53,015 nt of DNA from Triparma columacea (GCA_030267965.1 BRYA01000502.1:1-53015), one strand, 5' to 3'; shown: positions 39,457-51,410, numbered from the stretch's first letter. Program-made: numbers and translations. Notes: generated from the letters alone by a model not told the origin.

Positions 39457-41124
39457 CTACACTGAGGTGCAATTGTTTCCGCCCTGTACGTACTTTCCGG
39501 AGCCAGAGGTGGTACCGGCAGGGCAAGCTATGCATTTTCCGTTAGCGTCGGGTTCCAGATCAGTTTCTGGTTGGCCGGAGTTAGTGAACATGGAATCAAA
39601 ACTGCCGACATTGCAGACGTTCCAGACCGTGACGTCCTTGACAAAGGCTCTTGCGTCAAAGAACATACCCCCCATGTCAGTGACGCTAGAGACATCCCAA
39701 CTCCCAATATCCTGGTCGAAGGAATAAGCCTGACTGCGTTTAATTCAATGCCGAGTGGTGATGTGCGAGATGAGATTTGCGTGTGTGAATGTTAGAATGA
39801 GAAGCGAGTGTATTACTTAATATAGAATGCCGCAAAGATAGCACGCAAACCACAAAGACCTCATCTCCAAAGCATATCTCAATACTCACTCGAACATATC
39901 CTCCATGGTAGTGACACTCGAGACATTCCAACTCCCAATATCCTGGTTGAAGACACTAGCGAGACTGCGTTTAATTCAATGCCAAGTGGAGATGTGCGAG
40001 ATGAGATTTGCGTGTGTGAATGTTAGAATGAGAAGCGAGTGTATTACTTAAAATAGAATGCAGCAAAGATAACACGCAAACCACAAAGACCTGATCTCAA
40101 AAGCATCTCTCAATACTCACTAGAACATACCCTGCATGTTAGTGACACTTGAGACATCCCAACTCCCAATATCCTGGTTGAAGTCATAAGCCCCACTACA
40201 TTTATTTAATGCCGAGTGGAGATGTGCGAGATGAGATTGGCGTGTGCGTGTGTGAATGTTAGAATGAGAAGCGAGTATAATACTTAAAAAAGAATGCAGC
40301 AAAGATAACACGCAAACCACGAAAACCTATTCAACCAAAGCATCTTTTAATACTCACTTAAACATATATGTCATGTCAGTGACACTGGAGACGTCCCATC
40401 CGCTGATGTCCTCGTTGAATGCAACTTTGCCTTTGAATGCACTCGACATGTCAGTGACATCCGTCGTGCACCTGCTCAGCCAACCATTTAATTTGGGTCC
40501 GCAGGGGGCGGATTGCCGAGAAGAGAATATAAGGGTTAGTTGTTATTTGGGCTCGCGTGTTCATCCTCCCGTGATGCTTCGTTGTCCCGTCCTTCTTTGT
40601 CCGCCTGTCCACCATATAGCCCCCCCTGCATCCTCTCTGCTCGCTTGTTATTTTCTTCCAACTACTTACCAGCCCGTGATATTGCCGTATGTGCTTGTCG
40701 CACGGGTAGAATTAATAAACCAGAGATCAAGTGCCGCTCTGAAGGTACTATCGTCGAGGCAGGGTAGAGTAGGTGCAGGAGTTGGAGCAGGCGTCGGGCT
40801 GTCAGTTGGCAGCGGAGTTGTGCCCTTGCTGCCCTTGCTGCCCTTGCTGCCCTTGTTGCCCTTGCTGCCCTTGCTGCCCTTGTTGCCCTTGTTGCCCTTG
40901 TTGCCCTTGTGGCCCTTGTTGCCCTTGTTGCCCTTGTTGCCCTTTTTGCTCTTCTTGCCGTTAGCAAAGATGTTGACACTGTCGCTGATGTCATTACCGC
41001 CAAGGGCAAAGTCCTGTAGGCCTCTTGAAGGGGACCTCAGCGATTTGTCAGTGCCGTGGCTAGTGATGGCGAGGAGTACCAAAAGTAGCAGCAAAGCAGC
41101 GAACAAAGTGACTTGTGACTTCAT
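39457..41124 (-). CDS. Secreted DUF285 (BspA-like) protein with collagen-like Gly repeats, copy B
   Basis: Five exons, 41124-40670, 40471-40358, 40195-40121, 39964-39890 and 39733-39457, are all phase 2 and give 331 residues. It starts with a signal peptide (MKSQVTLFAALLLLLVLLA). GNK/GSK triplets form a longer Gly-every-third tract than in copy A, then a Pro/Thr linker (PTDSPTPAPTPAPT). The DUF285 part has a CLDDSTFRAALDLWF opening, a WCTTDVTDMSSAF exon, two 75-nt repeat exons and a Cys-containing last exon. It has one fewer repeat exon than copy A. Introns match those of copy A in sequence. Confidence 0.88.
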
Positions 41125-41989
41125 CTTTTGTCAATATGAATATGATCAATAAAGTCGAGGGCTAAGGAAGAGGGCAATTTTGTGTGAGATATTGCACGCG
41201 ATTAGGGCAGAATAAGTCTGAATTGTGTCTTGAAGGGTGTATGTGCCTTATATACGTATATTTACAAACTTCTAAGGACTCAATCGACCAGAATGTTGAG
41301 TAGAAATCACAGATATTGAGAACGAGGCGGATATCAAAATACCCTATTTTTCTTGATTGAATAGTAGCGGAGGGGAGAGAAAAGCAGTGGTCGATACAAG
41401 CAAGTGATTCGAAAGCGTTTGCAACTCCTTCAACGCTTACCTCTGTCTGATGAAATCTTTTATGAGTTGTATTCCGAATGTGAAATCCTCTGTGTCGTGA
41501 CACGTGTCAGGGAAATCGACGGACTTCTTTTCCTTCTTTTTTTTGCAATTTAATTAATTTTGGTATTTAGTATGAGAAGATCCGTTAGGCCCATTGCGAC
41601 GATCTTAGTCCATAGATGTCACTGGCCTACCTATTAGAGTTGGTTTGTTTGTTCCGGAACACGGTGACAAATAAATGGCTAATGCTAAGGTGCTTCTAAA
41701 ATTGTCAAACCGCCCGATATTTCCGTGTTTGTATTAGACGGCAATGAAACCGGTTAGAATAGTGTCTAATTAATGCAAGTAAAAAACCGTGTGCTTTCAC
41801 TTTATATTCGAAACGTTTTTATTCGTCGCGTTCACCCAGATGTAGAGAGACCCCGCGATCGCCCCCTTTGTCGTTGAAGGGCGAGCTGGAGCGGTCAACA
41901 AGAGATGTAGGATGCGACGTGGGTGGAGGGGGAGAAGGGCGAAAGAGTTTGGATCAACTAACTAAACGGATTTCCTACGTGATGACGAG
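41125..41989. other. Upstream region of DUF285 copy B and spacer
   Basis: 41125-41450 is the duplicated upstream region described for copy A. 41460-41860 is AT-richer DNA with no recognisable gene. 41865-41990 shows nothing I can identify. Confidence 0.35.
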
Positions 41990-42610
41990 CAGCGTGCCGA
42001 CGCTCTTGATACCCGTTGTGTGTGCGGTGCCGACTCCCTGTGTTGATTCTGCGTCCACCAAAGGATTGTTCCTTAGAATTGGCTCCTGCGGGACTGCGGT
42101 ACACGCGGCGCTGGCCGCGGCGAATCCGATAGTCTTCTTATCGAGGTCGAAGTGGGTGTAGTAGCCACGCTGACCAGCAAACCCAATGATGTGTTCTTAG
42201 TTCCCATTCTTTCGCAGTACAACTTCATTGGTGGGGTGACACCTGCTGTTTTCGTTGCACGCAACCACACCAGGGACTTTGATGATGAAGGGCACCCCAA
42301 CGCCTGCAGCTTCGATCACGAGACCAAGAGTGCAGTCGTCGTCGGTCATGCAAGTGACGCCATGGTCGGAGGAAGGGAAAAAGGCGTCGTAGTATCTCGT
42401 CGGCCAGGTACATGTATGGAGACTCCAGAGTCCACAATCTCAGGAATACCCAGTATGCAGCACGTCGACTACAGATCCCAGGAATATCGGTGTAAGCGAT
42501 CGTGCCGACGTATACATTGGTCACATGCACCTTATAGTGGTCGTGTGGTTCGAGAAAGTCAGCCGTCATGAAAGCGCCATCATAGTACTGGGGGTCGATG
42601 GCGCCCAAGT
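41990..42610 (-). pseudogene. Pepsin-like (A1) aspartic protease, C-terminal half, decayed
   Basis: Read on the minus strand, three family blocks appear in order but in different frames. YDGAFMTADFLEPHDHYKVH corresponds to the region preceding the second active site. EIVDSGVSIHVPG contains the second catalytic Asp (the DSGT-type motif, here DSGV). HIIGFAGQRGYYTHFDLDKK followed by TIGFAAAS is the family's C-terminal strand pair. At least one frameshift separates the first two blocks, and a TAA stop (about 42197) precedes the last. The N-terminal half with the first catalytic Asp is absent. It is a non-functional relic. Confidence 0.75.
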
Positions 42611-42775
42611 TTAACCCTAACGAACATGATGAAAAAATATTTTTTGTGAATTTTTGGCAAAAGCTTGATTTCAATATAATATCCTACGTATCGATGCTCC
42701 CTTCCCCCCCTCCCCCACTTCCCTCGTATCTTCTCAAGAAGAATCCTCAACTTATAAAGCCCAAGGTTCCGTCTC

Positions 42776-43266
42776 TTAGTGTTGTTTCCCCTTGTCTGGT
42801 TGTCCTACCCTTTTGTTCAGTTTAGCACCGTTGTGACCTGACCCGTGCTTACCGTCGCTCTTCCTGCGTCTACGGCGAGACGTTGAACCCTTGCTCTTAG
42901 CGGCTGATTCCTAGTTGGTTTTTTGTGGTTGGGGAGGAGGGGGAGGGGTGAACAAAATAAGCAAAGTGACGATCGCTCGATACTGGGGGTCGTAAATTCC
43001 TTGTAACACTTCGCTTAAAGCCTGCCTCTCTCTCTCACCCCCCCCCTCCTACATACATTGTCCGCGCTCACCTGGTTCCTTTGTTCCTTGACACCCTCTT
43101 TCCTTTCAACCTCGAACTTATCTAACTTCTTCTTCTTCTCTTCTTGTGCGAGTGCGTACTTCTCCCACTCCGCCTCCTTTGTGGCTACGCTCTTCTTGTA
43201 GAAGTGTGAAACTAACCAGAGAGAGAGAGCTACTAACATATCCAAGGCTAAGGCTATAGACCTCAT
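42776..43266 (-). CDS. Small single-pass membrane protein, basic C-terminus, unknown function
   Basis: Two exons, 43266-43072 and 42910-42776, with a phase-0 intron, give 109 residues. A hydrophobic N-terminal segment (SIALALDMLVALSLWLVSHF) is followed by a charged helix (AEWEKYALAQEEKKKKLDKF), and exon 2 adds a very basic stretch (STSRRRRRKSDGKHG). It is probably anchored in an endomembrane or mitochondrial membrane with a cytosolic tail. I do not recognise the family. The frame is open upstream of the chosen ATG, so the start is uncertain. Confidence 0.55.
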
Positions 43267-44121
43267 CCTGGGGTTGGGGGGGGGAGGGGGGTATTCAGGG
43301 GGGGACGGGGGTACGGGGTTAATGCAAGGCGTGCTTTGTGGTTTGTTTTTTGTTATTCGCGACCTGGTTGTGTCAGGTTCTGAGGAGGGGTCAAACAAAG
43401 AGAGACCTTGGAATTAAACGCCAAGATCTTGTCCTCCCCCCTGCTCCTCTGCCCCCAGCCCATAGCACCACACTTTCTTCTTTCACACCACTAGCGGTAC
43501 CCCTAGCGGTGTTTAAGCTCTTCTCCTCTCACCTGTGGCTGTTGGTTTTCCATACAAAGTGTTCTAGCAAGCATACAATAGCCATGTCTGTGTTTGTGTG
43601 TGTTTGTGTTAGTGTTTTGTTAGTGTGGACGCAGAGGGTTGAGGGTGGTTGATGTGTTGATTCATCTTTGTGTGAGTTGTTGAAAGAAGATTGTAGAAGA
43701 GGGAGTAAAGGAGGGTGTAAAGGAGGGAGTAAATGGCTTGACGATTCCTTTGTTTCCAAAATGGGCCAATAATTCCTTTCCATTGGCATTTGTGTGCGTG
43801 TTGTGTACATGTTAATCCTCCTTAAGTGTATATATTCTCAAATTGTGGTTCAAAATTGAATTAATGAGGCATAAAGAGGTGAAAAGAGGTTAGCTCACTT
43901 TGAAATTTTGAAAATGTTTTCGCCCGAATTTCAGTCGGAATTTCAGGAAACCCAAAATACCAACAACCGCGAGAAAGCCGCTTACACTGCACGAAAAGCC
44001 TCGGAGAAGGGAGGGGGGCAAGAAGACATTTGAAAAGATGTTCGTTTTACAAAAACCGCGCAAACTTAACATGAATTCAACAATCTCGTCCAACATTCTC
44101 GTCGTTCCAATTACCTTCTCA
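43267..44121. other. Intergenic region, no supported gene
   Basis: The segment has G-rich tracts at 43270-43310, GT-rich DNA at 43585-43625 and AT-rich DNA around 43850. Short open frames at 43529-43810 and 43890-44096 on the minus strand have no recognisable features and no supporting splice sites. Confidence 0.35.
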
Positions 44122-45884
44122 TCACATCTCTGAAAATATGGTTTCGAACGTCTCCTCCACTACAACGTGTTTGACGTTCTCCCCTGACTCTGAAGATGTT
44201 TGTTGTTGTTCCTTTATTGATTCCAGTTCTGCCTTCATTACTTCCAGCTTAATTACCGGTGTTCATAGTTATTACAAGGGAGTGAGGGGGGGGAGGGTTT
44301 AATTAATCGAAAATGTTAGTTTAAGTGTATAGTTGTGTCGGTGTGTGTTGATTTGTTACCAAGCACAAGCTTCCCGCAAGCTCACCTCTTGAAGGATCTC
44401 CTCATCACCAAGTTCTTGAATAACGCTTTTACGAGTTAGCTGTAATACCTTACCAAGGAGCTTAGCTGATGTCGCCATTACTGAATTGTAGTTAGGGGGA
44501 GGGGGGTTGGGGGGATTCAGGAGGATGGAGGTTAGGTGTGAAGTGAACTCGGTTACGGGTGACGCTGGAGAGGGAGACATGGGAGGGGATGGGGGGGTTG
44601 CATCGGTTATGGGGAACGCTGGAGATGGAGGCGGGGGAGGAGGTGTAGGGGTTGGGACGGGTGGAGGGGGGGAGGGGGACAATGTCTTGGCGTTCTCTTC
44701 TTCAAACGTTGAGGCGACACTGAGGATGGGTTGGTGGGTTGGGTGGGGTTTGTTGTGGAGGGTGGTGGTGGTGGCTTCGGAGTCGAAGAAAACGTCCACG
44801 TGACTTTTTAGCTGGGTGGATGCGTAGCTTGCTAGTTGTCCGTCCTTGTCATGGTACTCGTATGTGTCGTCGTCGAGGTACCAGATGTGCCTGGTTCCCG
44901 AAGGGGGCTGCGATGAGGCGAGTTTGGGATGAGCGAGCAGGGGATGGGCGAAGCGAAGCGCGAAAGGGATACATATGCACACGGAACTTTGCAACTTTTT
45001 CGACCATTCTTACCTCGTCCCAGACACAGCGATTCGTCGCCAAATTCCTGTAGAAGTATCGCTGCTTCCGAATATGGTACGTCTATGATGGGGGGGGGGG
45101 GGTTAACAAACTTAACAGGAGGGAAAGAGAGAGCGTTATGATTGCGGGTAATATATTTACCTCCTTCCAGACGCTCCTATCCCCCGTATCCGCCAAATTG
45201 TCGAACTTCTTGCTCGACTTCCTCTTTGCTGGAACAGGCTTCGGGGCTTTCTTTGGGTTGGCTTCAACAACTGCCCTCAGTTGATTTGGTATCTGCGTTG
45301 TCAGGGTGATGGATGAGAATGTGAATGCTATCGCTATGAACGTTCCTGTAGATGCGATCGCTTTCCGCAGCCTCCACTTCCCTCACCTCTTCATCGTCTG
45401 GGTATGATTGGGTTCTTGAGAAGATAATCGTCTGGGATTTTACAGTTTGCACCGCTTCAACGGTCTGCATGGTGAAAGCGGGGTAAGTTGATGTCTTAAT
45501 GCTCGGGTTATGTCCATTGACCGATGATTGATGCTTTTAACACTCACCTGAAGGCCACCAGAATGAGCTCGTCTGATTTGCTCTGATGATAAGGGCTCAT
45601 GATCGATAGGAGGAGGGACGACTGCAACGTCTTTCCTTTTTTTGGGTGTGTTAGTCTTATCTGTGGTTCGCAAAGTAAGGAAACGGGGTGAATTGGTGAG
45701 ATAATGGGTAAGAAATATAATTTGAGAATATGCATCGGAGTCGTCAAAAACTAGACCAACAGTTGGATGGGTTCTGGAAACGCCCTAGGCACGATACATG
45801 ATGTATGAGTTCAACAATAGCAACAATAGCTTGGGGTTGCTTAGGATGGTGCGTACTTTTCGATTGTCTACGAAATAACTTCAT
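44122..45884 (-). CDS. WW-domain protein with Pro-rich region and C-terminal helix
   Basis: Modelled exons are 45884-45857 (tentative), 45660-45548, 45464-45387, 45292-45161, 45082-45014, 44907-44386 and 44247-44122; phases close to 355 residues. A WW domain is assembled across two introns: SVWKE ends one exon, TYHIRKQRYFYRNLATNRCV plus WDE is the 69-nt exon, and P begins the next, giving W-x22-W-x2-P. It is followed by an aromatic RHIWYLDDDTYEYHD segment, a Pro-rich stretch (PPPPVPTPTPPPPPPSPAF) and a charged helix near the end (LEVMKAELESIKEQQQ). The N-terminus has a KKRKD basic patch, suggesting nuclear location. WW domains bind Pro-rich ligands; the partner is unknown. The first exon uses a non-standard GTACG donor and is uncertain. 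Confidence 0.65.
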
Positions 45885-46330
45885 TGGAGCTGTGGAAATT
45901 AATAAGGCCGAAGTGGAACACTGAAATAAAAGGCAAAAGAAGGTTGGGAATTTTTTGAATGAAAAATGAAACAACAAAGCCTCAATCAAACAATGTTATG
46001 TTTCGATGTGCTTATCTTAAGTAAGTCACTTGTTCCTGTGCAGTTGTTCAAGAATTCGGAGAGCTGCTGGATCCCACTAAATCCAAGGGTTAACTTCAGC
46101 TTGTGGGTATGCAGTTTCTCCTCGAGCCTTTGTGCACAGGGATGCTGTGGAGGCAATGTCGACCATGGTCCAGTCATCTGCAGGTGAGGCGGGATGAGGC
46201 GGGCAAAGCGAGTGAACGGGTGGGGGCGGGTAAGGCGAGTGAGCATGTGAGGAGGGTGACGCTCAGAGGAAGCCGTAAATGTAATCGTTCTTCCTCGTTC
46301 CGCCTCCTCCCGTTAACTCTATACCCATTC

Positions 46331-49300
46331 CTACTCACTTTCATTGCCGTCAACCGCCCCCGTTTGCAAGTCCGTCAACCCTGAAAAATCAAAGCCAAGT
46401 TGAAGGGACTGGTTGCCTGACGACCTGGTGGAGTTCATGGAGCCACGGTGGGGAAGGGGGGGGGGCTCGAAGGGAACACTGTGCGACGGGATCGGGAGGT
46501 TGGTGGATATGAAGGTGTCTGCAACGGAGGAAAGGGTATGGGGGGGAGGTTAATCGGAGGTGGGGGGAAGGGGGGGAAGGAAAATAACAAGCAAGGTCGG
46601 ATTTCTCACCTGAAGATCCAATCGTGGGGACTAAGAGGCTCGAGGCTGCTGCGGCTGCCCGAGCGGCGGCTGTGGCTGAGGTGCTGGAAGAGGTCGTCGT
46701 GGGGGGTGCGGTCTGGTAACGGAATGGGATGCTGGGTGGGATGGTAGCCTCGCTGGAAATCATAGTGTTGGAGTTTACTGTCCCGTTGATGGTAGCCTCG
46801 CTGGAAATCATAGGGTTGGAGTTTATTGTCCCGTACGAGGAGAGCGACCCGGCGTCGTTCATGGTGGATGAGGTTGCTTGGCTGAAGGGGGGGAGGGGGG
46901 GGAGGGGTTAGAATATGGGGAGGTGGATTGGGGAGGGGAGAGCGGGGGAGGGGCTATCGACACATACACACACAGAACCACACACCGCAAACTCCCTCAC
47001 CTGTCCTGCTTTCTCTTGCTGCTGCTGCTCATGTTGGAGTTCCCCATGGCAAAGGCGACGTCGCTTAGAAGGGAGAAAGAATCCTTGCTGCCCCTTGTTT
47101 CCGTCGTTGCTGTGGTCGCGTCGTCGTTGGTGCTCATAGGCAGGGGCGGCCTCGCGGTGTTCATGGGGATGCCCGTGATCGTCGTCACTGGCATGCCGTC
47201 GGAAAGGGTTGGAGACGGGGTGTTACTGAGCGAAGGTGAGTCCATGTTCACATCGGTCCAGCCCGGCTGCAGGGAGTGAAGTATGTTAGAACTGTGTGAG
47301 GCGGGGAGGGAAGGGGAGGGGAGGGGGGCAAGTTTCACCCGGGGGCAGAATCTCACCTGGATGACTACCTTGTTCCGGGTGGGGGGTAGGGATCTCTGTG
47401 AGGCTCCTCCCCCCCAGGAGGAGGAGTGGGAGGGTACAGGGACGACGGTGGCGACCTTCTCCCGCTCCTTCTGTAGGCGCTTTGCGAAGCGCTCCCTCTC
47501 GTGCACCATGAGCTTCCTGAAGCCGGTTATTACACTGTTGACGTACTTGAAGTCCTTCTTGGTGAGACGGTCAACACCCCCAGGCCTGCTGTTGTAGGCC
47601 TGGCAGTTGTCTACGATTAGGTGGATGTCAGACCAAAACGCCTTGCCTTCATCGCCGAGGTCGTACTCTAATGAGTCCAGCTTTTTCTTCATGGTCCCGA
47701 GGTCCAAGGGGGTGGTAACAAATTGTGAGTAGAGAGGGAAGATATTAGGGTCTACGGGCTCAAGGAAGATGCCATTGTATCGGTAGTTCTTCTTTGACTG
47801 AAAGTATGCGAGTGATGCAGTCATGTTTGCTTGTAAAGGCGTGGGGAGGTCTGCCATGATATGATTGTGTGTTTGCACCTTCTTCTTTCTTCCTTGTTTC
47901 CCGTTGAACGGGAATGGGATGGGCGCCCTACCAGGGAGGCAGGGAGGCAGTGGTTTGGGAGGAGCAGGAGGAGCAGGAGGAGCGGGAGGAGCGGGAGGAG
48001 CGGGAGGAGCAGTGATCGCCTGCGCCAGCGTCGATGTGCTGGTAATGACACCGTAACCTTGCTTTTGCTTGCTCTTGCTCTTGCTCTTGCTCTTGCTCTG
48101 CCCCAGCGTCGATGTGCTGGCAATGACACCCATACCTTGCTCGGCAATGTTGTTCTTGGCGTTGAAAACGCGTAGATTCTCCTTCTTCTCCTTAGCATAG
48201 CGCTTCGAGTCGAGTAAGGCCATGTCGAGGTAGGGCTCCTTCAACTCGGCCTTGAGGTTGCGCCAGCAGTCCCCTATCACCGACCCAATGGTGCCGTAGT
48301 TGAAGGCCCCCGAGTGGCTCCCTGCCAACCGCAGAGCCTTCATCTCGGCAGATTTGTCTTTGAAAAAGTAATTGTATCCAGACATAGCCTTCCGGGGCTT
48401 CACTGGCTTATCGCCATCTTTCTTCGCCCCCGTCGGATTGGTCTGAAATGTTGCGTTGGGTTGTTGCGTAAGAGGGTGACTGTTTTTATACCGCGCCTTG
48501 AATTGTCTCACCTTCGTCTTCCGAGTCTTCAGAGTGGCCTTCGGGGACGTCTTGGTCTTGGCCGCGGCTTTTGCCTTCTTGGCCTCGGGTGCTGCCTTCT
48601 ACGATGAACGAGAGTGTGTGTTAGTCTGATTGGTTCCAGCCCTAACTCGCATCGGGGTCCTGTCAGTGCCATTCATTCTGTTGCCCGTCCTCACCTTTCT
48701 GGGTTTGCCCGAAGGCTTTCGCACGTAAAGCTTTGGCTTTCGCTTTTTCACCCCCTCGGCGATGGCCGCGGGAATGGTGGTGACCACGGGGAGTGTGAGG
48801 TCAAGCAAGGTCATGGTGTTAGCCGCTGCACCCGCTTCCTGTGATGCGAAGGGTTGAGCAAAGGGGTGAATAAAGGGAGTTTTTGAGCGAGATACGAATG
48901 TTTCTCCTTGCTTGCAAGCTTGATGTTTTTCCATCTCACCTGGTCCTGGAGCATGGACCCACGAAGGGAGTTGTTCGATGCCGTTGAGGTAAAGCTAGAT
49001 TTACTCCATCCCGGTAGCGCGGGGAGCTGAGGGGTGGCCGAGACTCTCAAGAGCAACTCGTGGGACTGCTTGTCATTCACCGACAATGCAATGTCAAGCG
49101 GGGAGATTATCCACGAGCTCGAGAACATATTGATGTTCTTCGTCTGCGGGAGGACGGGGGGGGTGAGTTGGGTGCTGGGGAGTGGGGATGGGGGGGGGGG
49201 AGCATGCTCACCGTGTAAACAAGGTAGTTGACAACATCAAAGTTCGCGCCGTTCTGTGACTGGGAAAGTGCAGCATGGAGAGCGGTATAACCAAGATTGT

Positions 49301-49828
49301 CCTGAACAGTCAGGTCCGCACCTCGGTCAAGAAGCAACTTGACGGCTGAAGGGGAGGAGAGGGTTAGTAAATGGATGCAATGCGATGAAGCAAGAGTTGT
49401 GACCAGTTCCCTCAACCAACTAACACTCACCCTCAACGCTCTGTGAAGCGGCAGCGTAATGCAGGACCGAAATGTTCTCCTCACTCCTGTAGTTGACAAA
49501 ATTGTCACTCGCAAACCGCTGGGATGTCAAAACGTTCAAAATCCCGAGCGACGGCGTCGAAGCCGCTATGGCAACTGGGTGGAAGTCGTAAACCTTCTCG
49601 CACTGGGTTGAGGTTGGGGGAGGTTAGGGGGGGGGGAGGGGGTAAGAGGGAGAGGGAGATGGAGGACTCGTGGGAATAAAGAGTCATTATGACCAAATTG
49701 GGGGCAGTACTCACCAAGGAGAACGCTTGAGCGTAATTATCAAACCTATTCATAGTCTGCTCAAACTTTGCGACGTCATCAGTGATGAGAGCGTTGTACA
49801 AATGGAGTAATCGCTGCTGAATTGCCAT
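46331..49828 (-). CDS. Ankyrin-HMG box-bromodomain chromatin protein
   Basis: Ten exons run from 49828-49715, then 49602-49431, 49345-49212, 49143-48940, 48838-48695, 48598-48512, 48442-47357, 47266-47001, 46881-46610 and 46518-46331. Phases close to 888 residues. Residues about 35-130 form ankyrin repeats (NISVLHYAAASQS, AVKLLLDRGADLTVQDNLGY with TALHAAL). A basic linker (KKRKPKLYVRK; KAAPEAKKAKAAAKTKT) leads into an HMG box (PRKAMSGYNYFFKDKSAEMK ... YLDMALLDSKRYAKEKK). After SKSKSK and APP low-complexity runs comes a bromodomain with NGIFLEPVDPNIFPLY, TPLDLGTMKKKLDS and the acetyl-lysine Asn region DNCQAYNSR. The tail is Ser/Thr-rich. It probably reads acetylated chromatin while the HMG box binds DNA. 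An additional 5' exon is possible. Confidence 0.87.
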
Positions 49829-50299
49829 ATTCTCGATGGCTGACAAAGTGGTTTTGGGATCAAATTTTGCTTAAGCTGGAACTCTTTTAAGGTATGGGAG
49901 GGGAGGCAGGGGGGTAAATTGGCGGTAAGAGAGGTAGTACGGTGGGAAGGGGGCGTAAAGATGTTGAATTGATGAATTGAGAAGACAATTAATATGACAT
50001 CTCCAAATTGGTGACCAACGTTCGCATTTTTTCAATAAGTCTGAAACAAGATGAAACCATTTTTTGAGGTTTGGTATATAGGGGTTTAATTGGAGGCGAG
50101 GGCGGCATTTTTGTGGGGCCTTAGTGTTTGCCGTTCCGTTTCTGGTCGTTGCAGATCCCCTCTACTTCTAACTTACGACTTTCTCAATGTTCAATGTCAT
50201 CTTCGTCACCTCTCTTTGGACTGAAGTAAGGATTTCCTTCTAGGACACCTGGAACATACCGTGTCGCATCATCTTCGTCGAGACTATCTCTCTCCCTCT
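49829..50299. other. Intergenic region, no supported gene
   Basis: This contains the presumed promoter of the ankyrin-HMG-bromodomain gene, then AT-richer sequence. A (CT)n run (CTCTCTCCCTCTCTCTCTC) sits at about 50285-50310. Nothing else is recognisable. Confidence 0.3.
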
Positions 50300-50970
50300 C
50301 TCTCTCTTGATAGCATTCGCCATATGGCCTTAAGCTCGCGTTTTCAGATGGGACATCTCGATCATTCCGTCCAGATCTTCCCTGGGAAGCCTATCCATTG
50401 TTTTGTGTAAATAGTGTGCTTGTTGCCTCAATGCGTTACGTGGCTGAGCGTGCATGACTCTGGCTGGTGAAGCAATGATGAATTGGTGCGTAGTGTCGCA
50501 ACCTGGGCGAGCGAGATCAAATCCCAATTTGACCAGCAATTCGTCTCCAAAGCCTACGGGGAGACTTCCCTGTACACCGGCGCGGACCATGTATCCTACG
50601 ACAACATCTCGTCTACATCTGCATGAGGACCTACATAGCTGAGCTCAAGGCGAAGTTCAGCGGAGCTATTCCCCCGAGGATTCTCAACGCCAAGACCACC
50701 ATTCCAATGGACCCCAACTACGAGTCAGAGCTATGGCAGAGCAACTGCTCAGACCTGCTACCAAGGCCATGTTTCTCCAGGTCATTGGCTCCCTCACGTG
50801 GGCCCGCGCAAGAAATTAGGTCGACGTAGCCTATGCTCTATCACGGAACAATTTGTCAAGGAGCCGAGAGAAGACCGCATGGACACCGCATGACGCATTC
50901 GTGTCTATTTCTTCAGGACCCCCGGTTTGAGGGTGGAAACACTGATATCTTATATTTTAGCAGTTGGGCG
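50300..50970 (+). pseudogene. Degenerate Ty1/copia-type reverse transcriptase fragment
   Basis: In shifting plus-strand frames I read QQFVSKAYGETSLYTGADHV, then VIGSLTWARA followed by VDVAYALSRNNL. The latter corresponds to the conserved copia block in which a GSLxY motif is followed by RPDIAYAVSxLSRF. Stops and frameshifts break every frame. No long terminal repeats or integrase are visible. It is a short, old fragment. Confidence 0.5.
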
Positions 50971-51410
50971 TTAGAAAATAAGAGATTCCTTGCTAACCAA
51001 AGATTTGAATTTAAATTTTTTTTGTGACATAGGTGACATTCTTTTCAATCAAGTTTATATACATATACACACTATTTCGTGTATATGAATTATAATACTA
51101 TAACTTCAATCAAAATGGAATCAGTTATGAGAATTTGACTATATCTGTGATAATTTTTTGCTTATTTAAAGATCAATATTCATTTAAAATAATGTATATG
51201 ATAATTTATACAAATGATATTTTAATTGAATTTATTTGAAACTTTTGAAAAAATATTTTCACTATTTATCAAAATCCAATAAAAGAGACATAAGAATACA
51301 AATGTGAGTATAATTTTGATACAGTAAGACACCATAGATTTTTAGAGTCTCAGTTAATCAATTTCATTTTGCCGATTTTTGTCAATTTTCAATTTTGCCG
51401 CTAGGGAGTG
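50950..51410. other. AT-rich island
   Basis: About 450 bp are strongly A+T-rich with long T and A runs, in clear contrast to the mixed or GC-richer DNA on both sides. No gene is visible. It may be organelle-derived DNA, a decayed transposon or a scaffold-attachment-like region; the sequence alone does not decide. Confidence 0.5.

Noticed and set aside
43529..44096. Two short minus-strand frames (93 and 68 codons)
   Set aside because: No recognisable domains, signal peptide or splice sites; composition matches spacer DNA.
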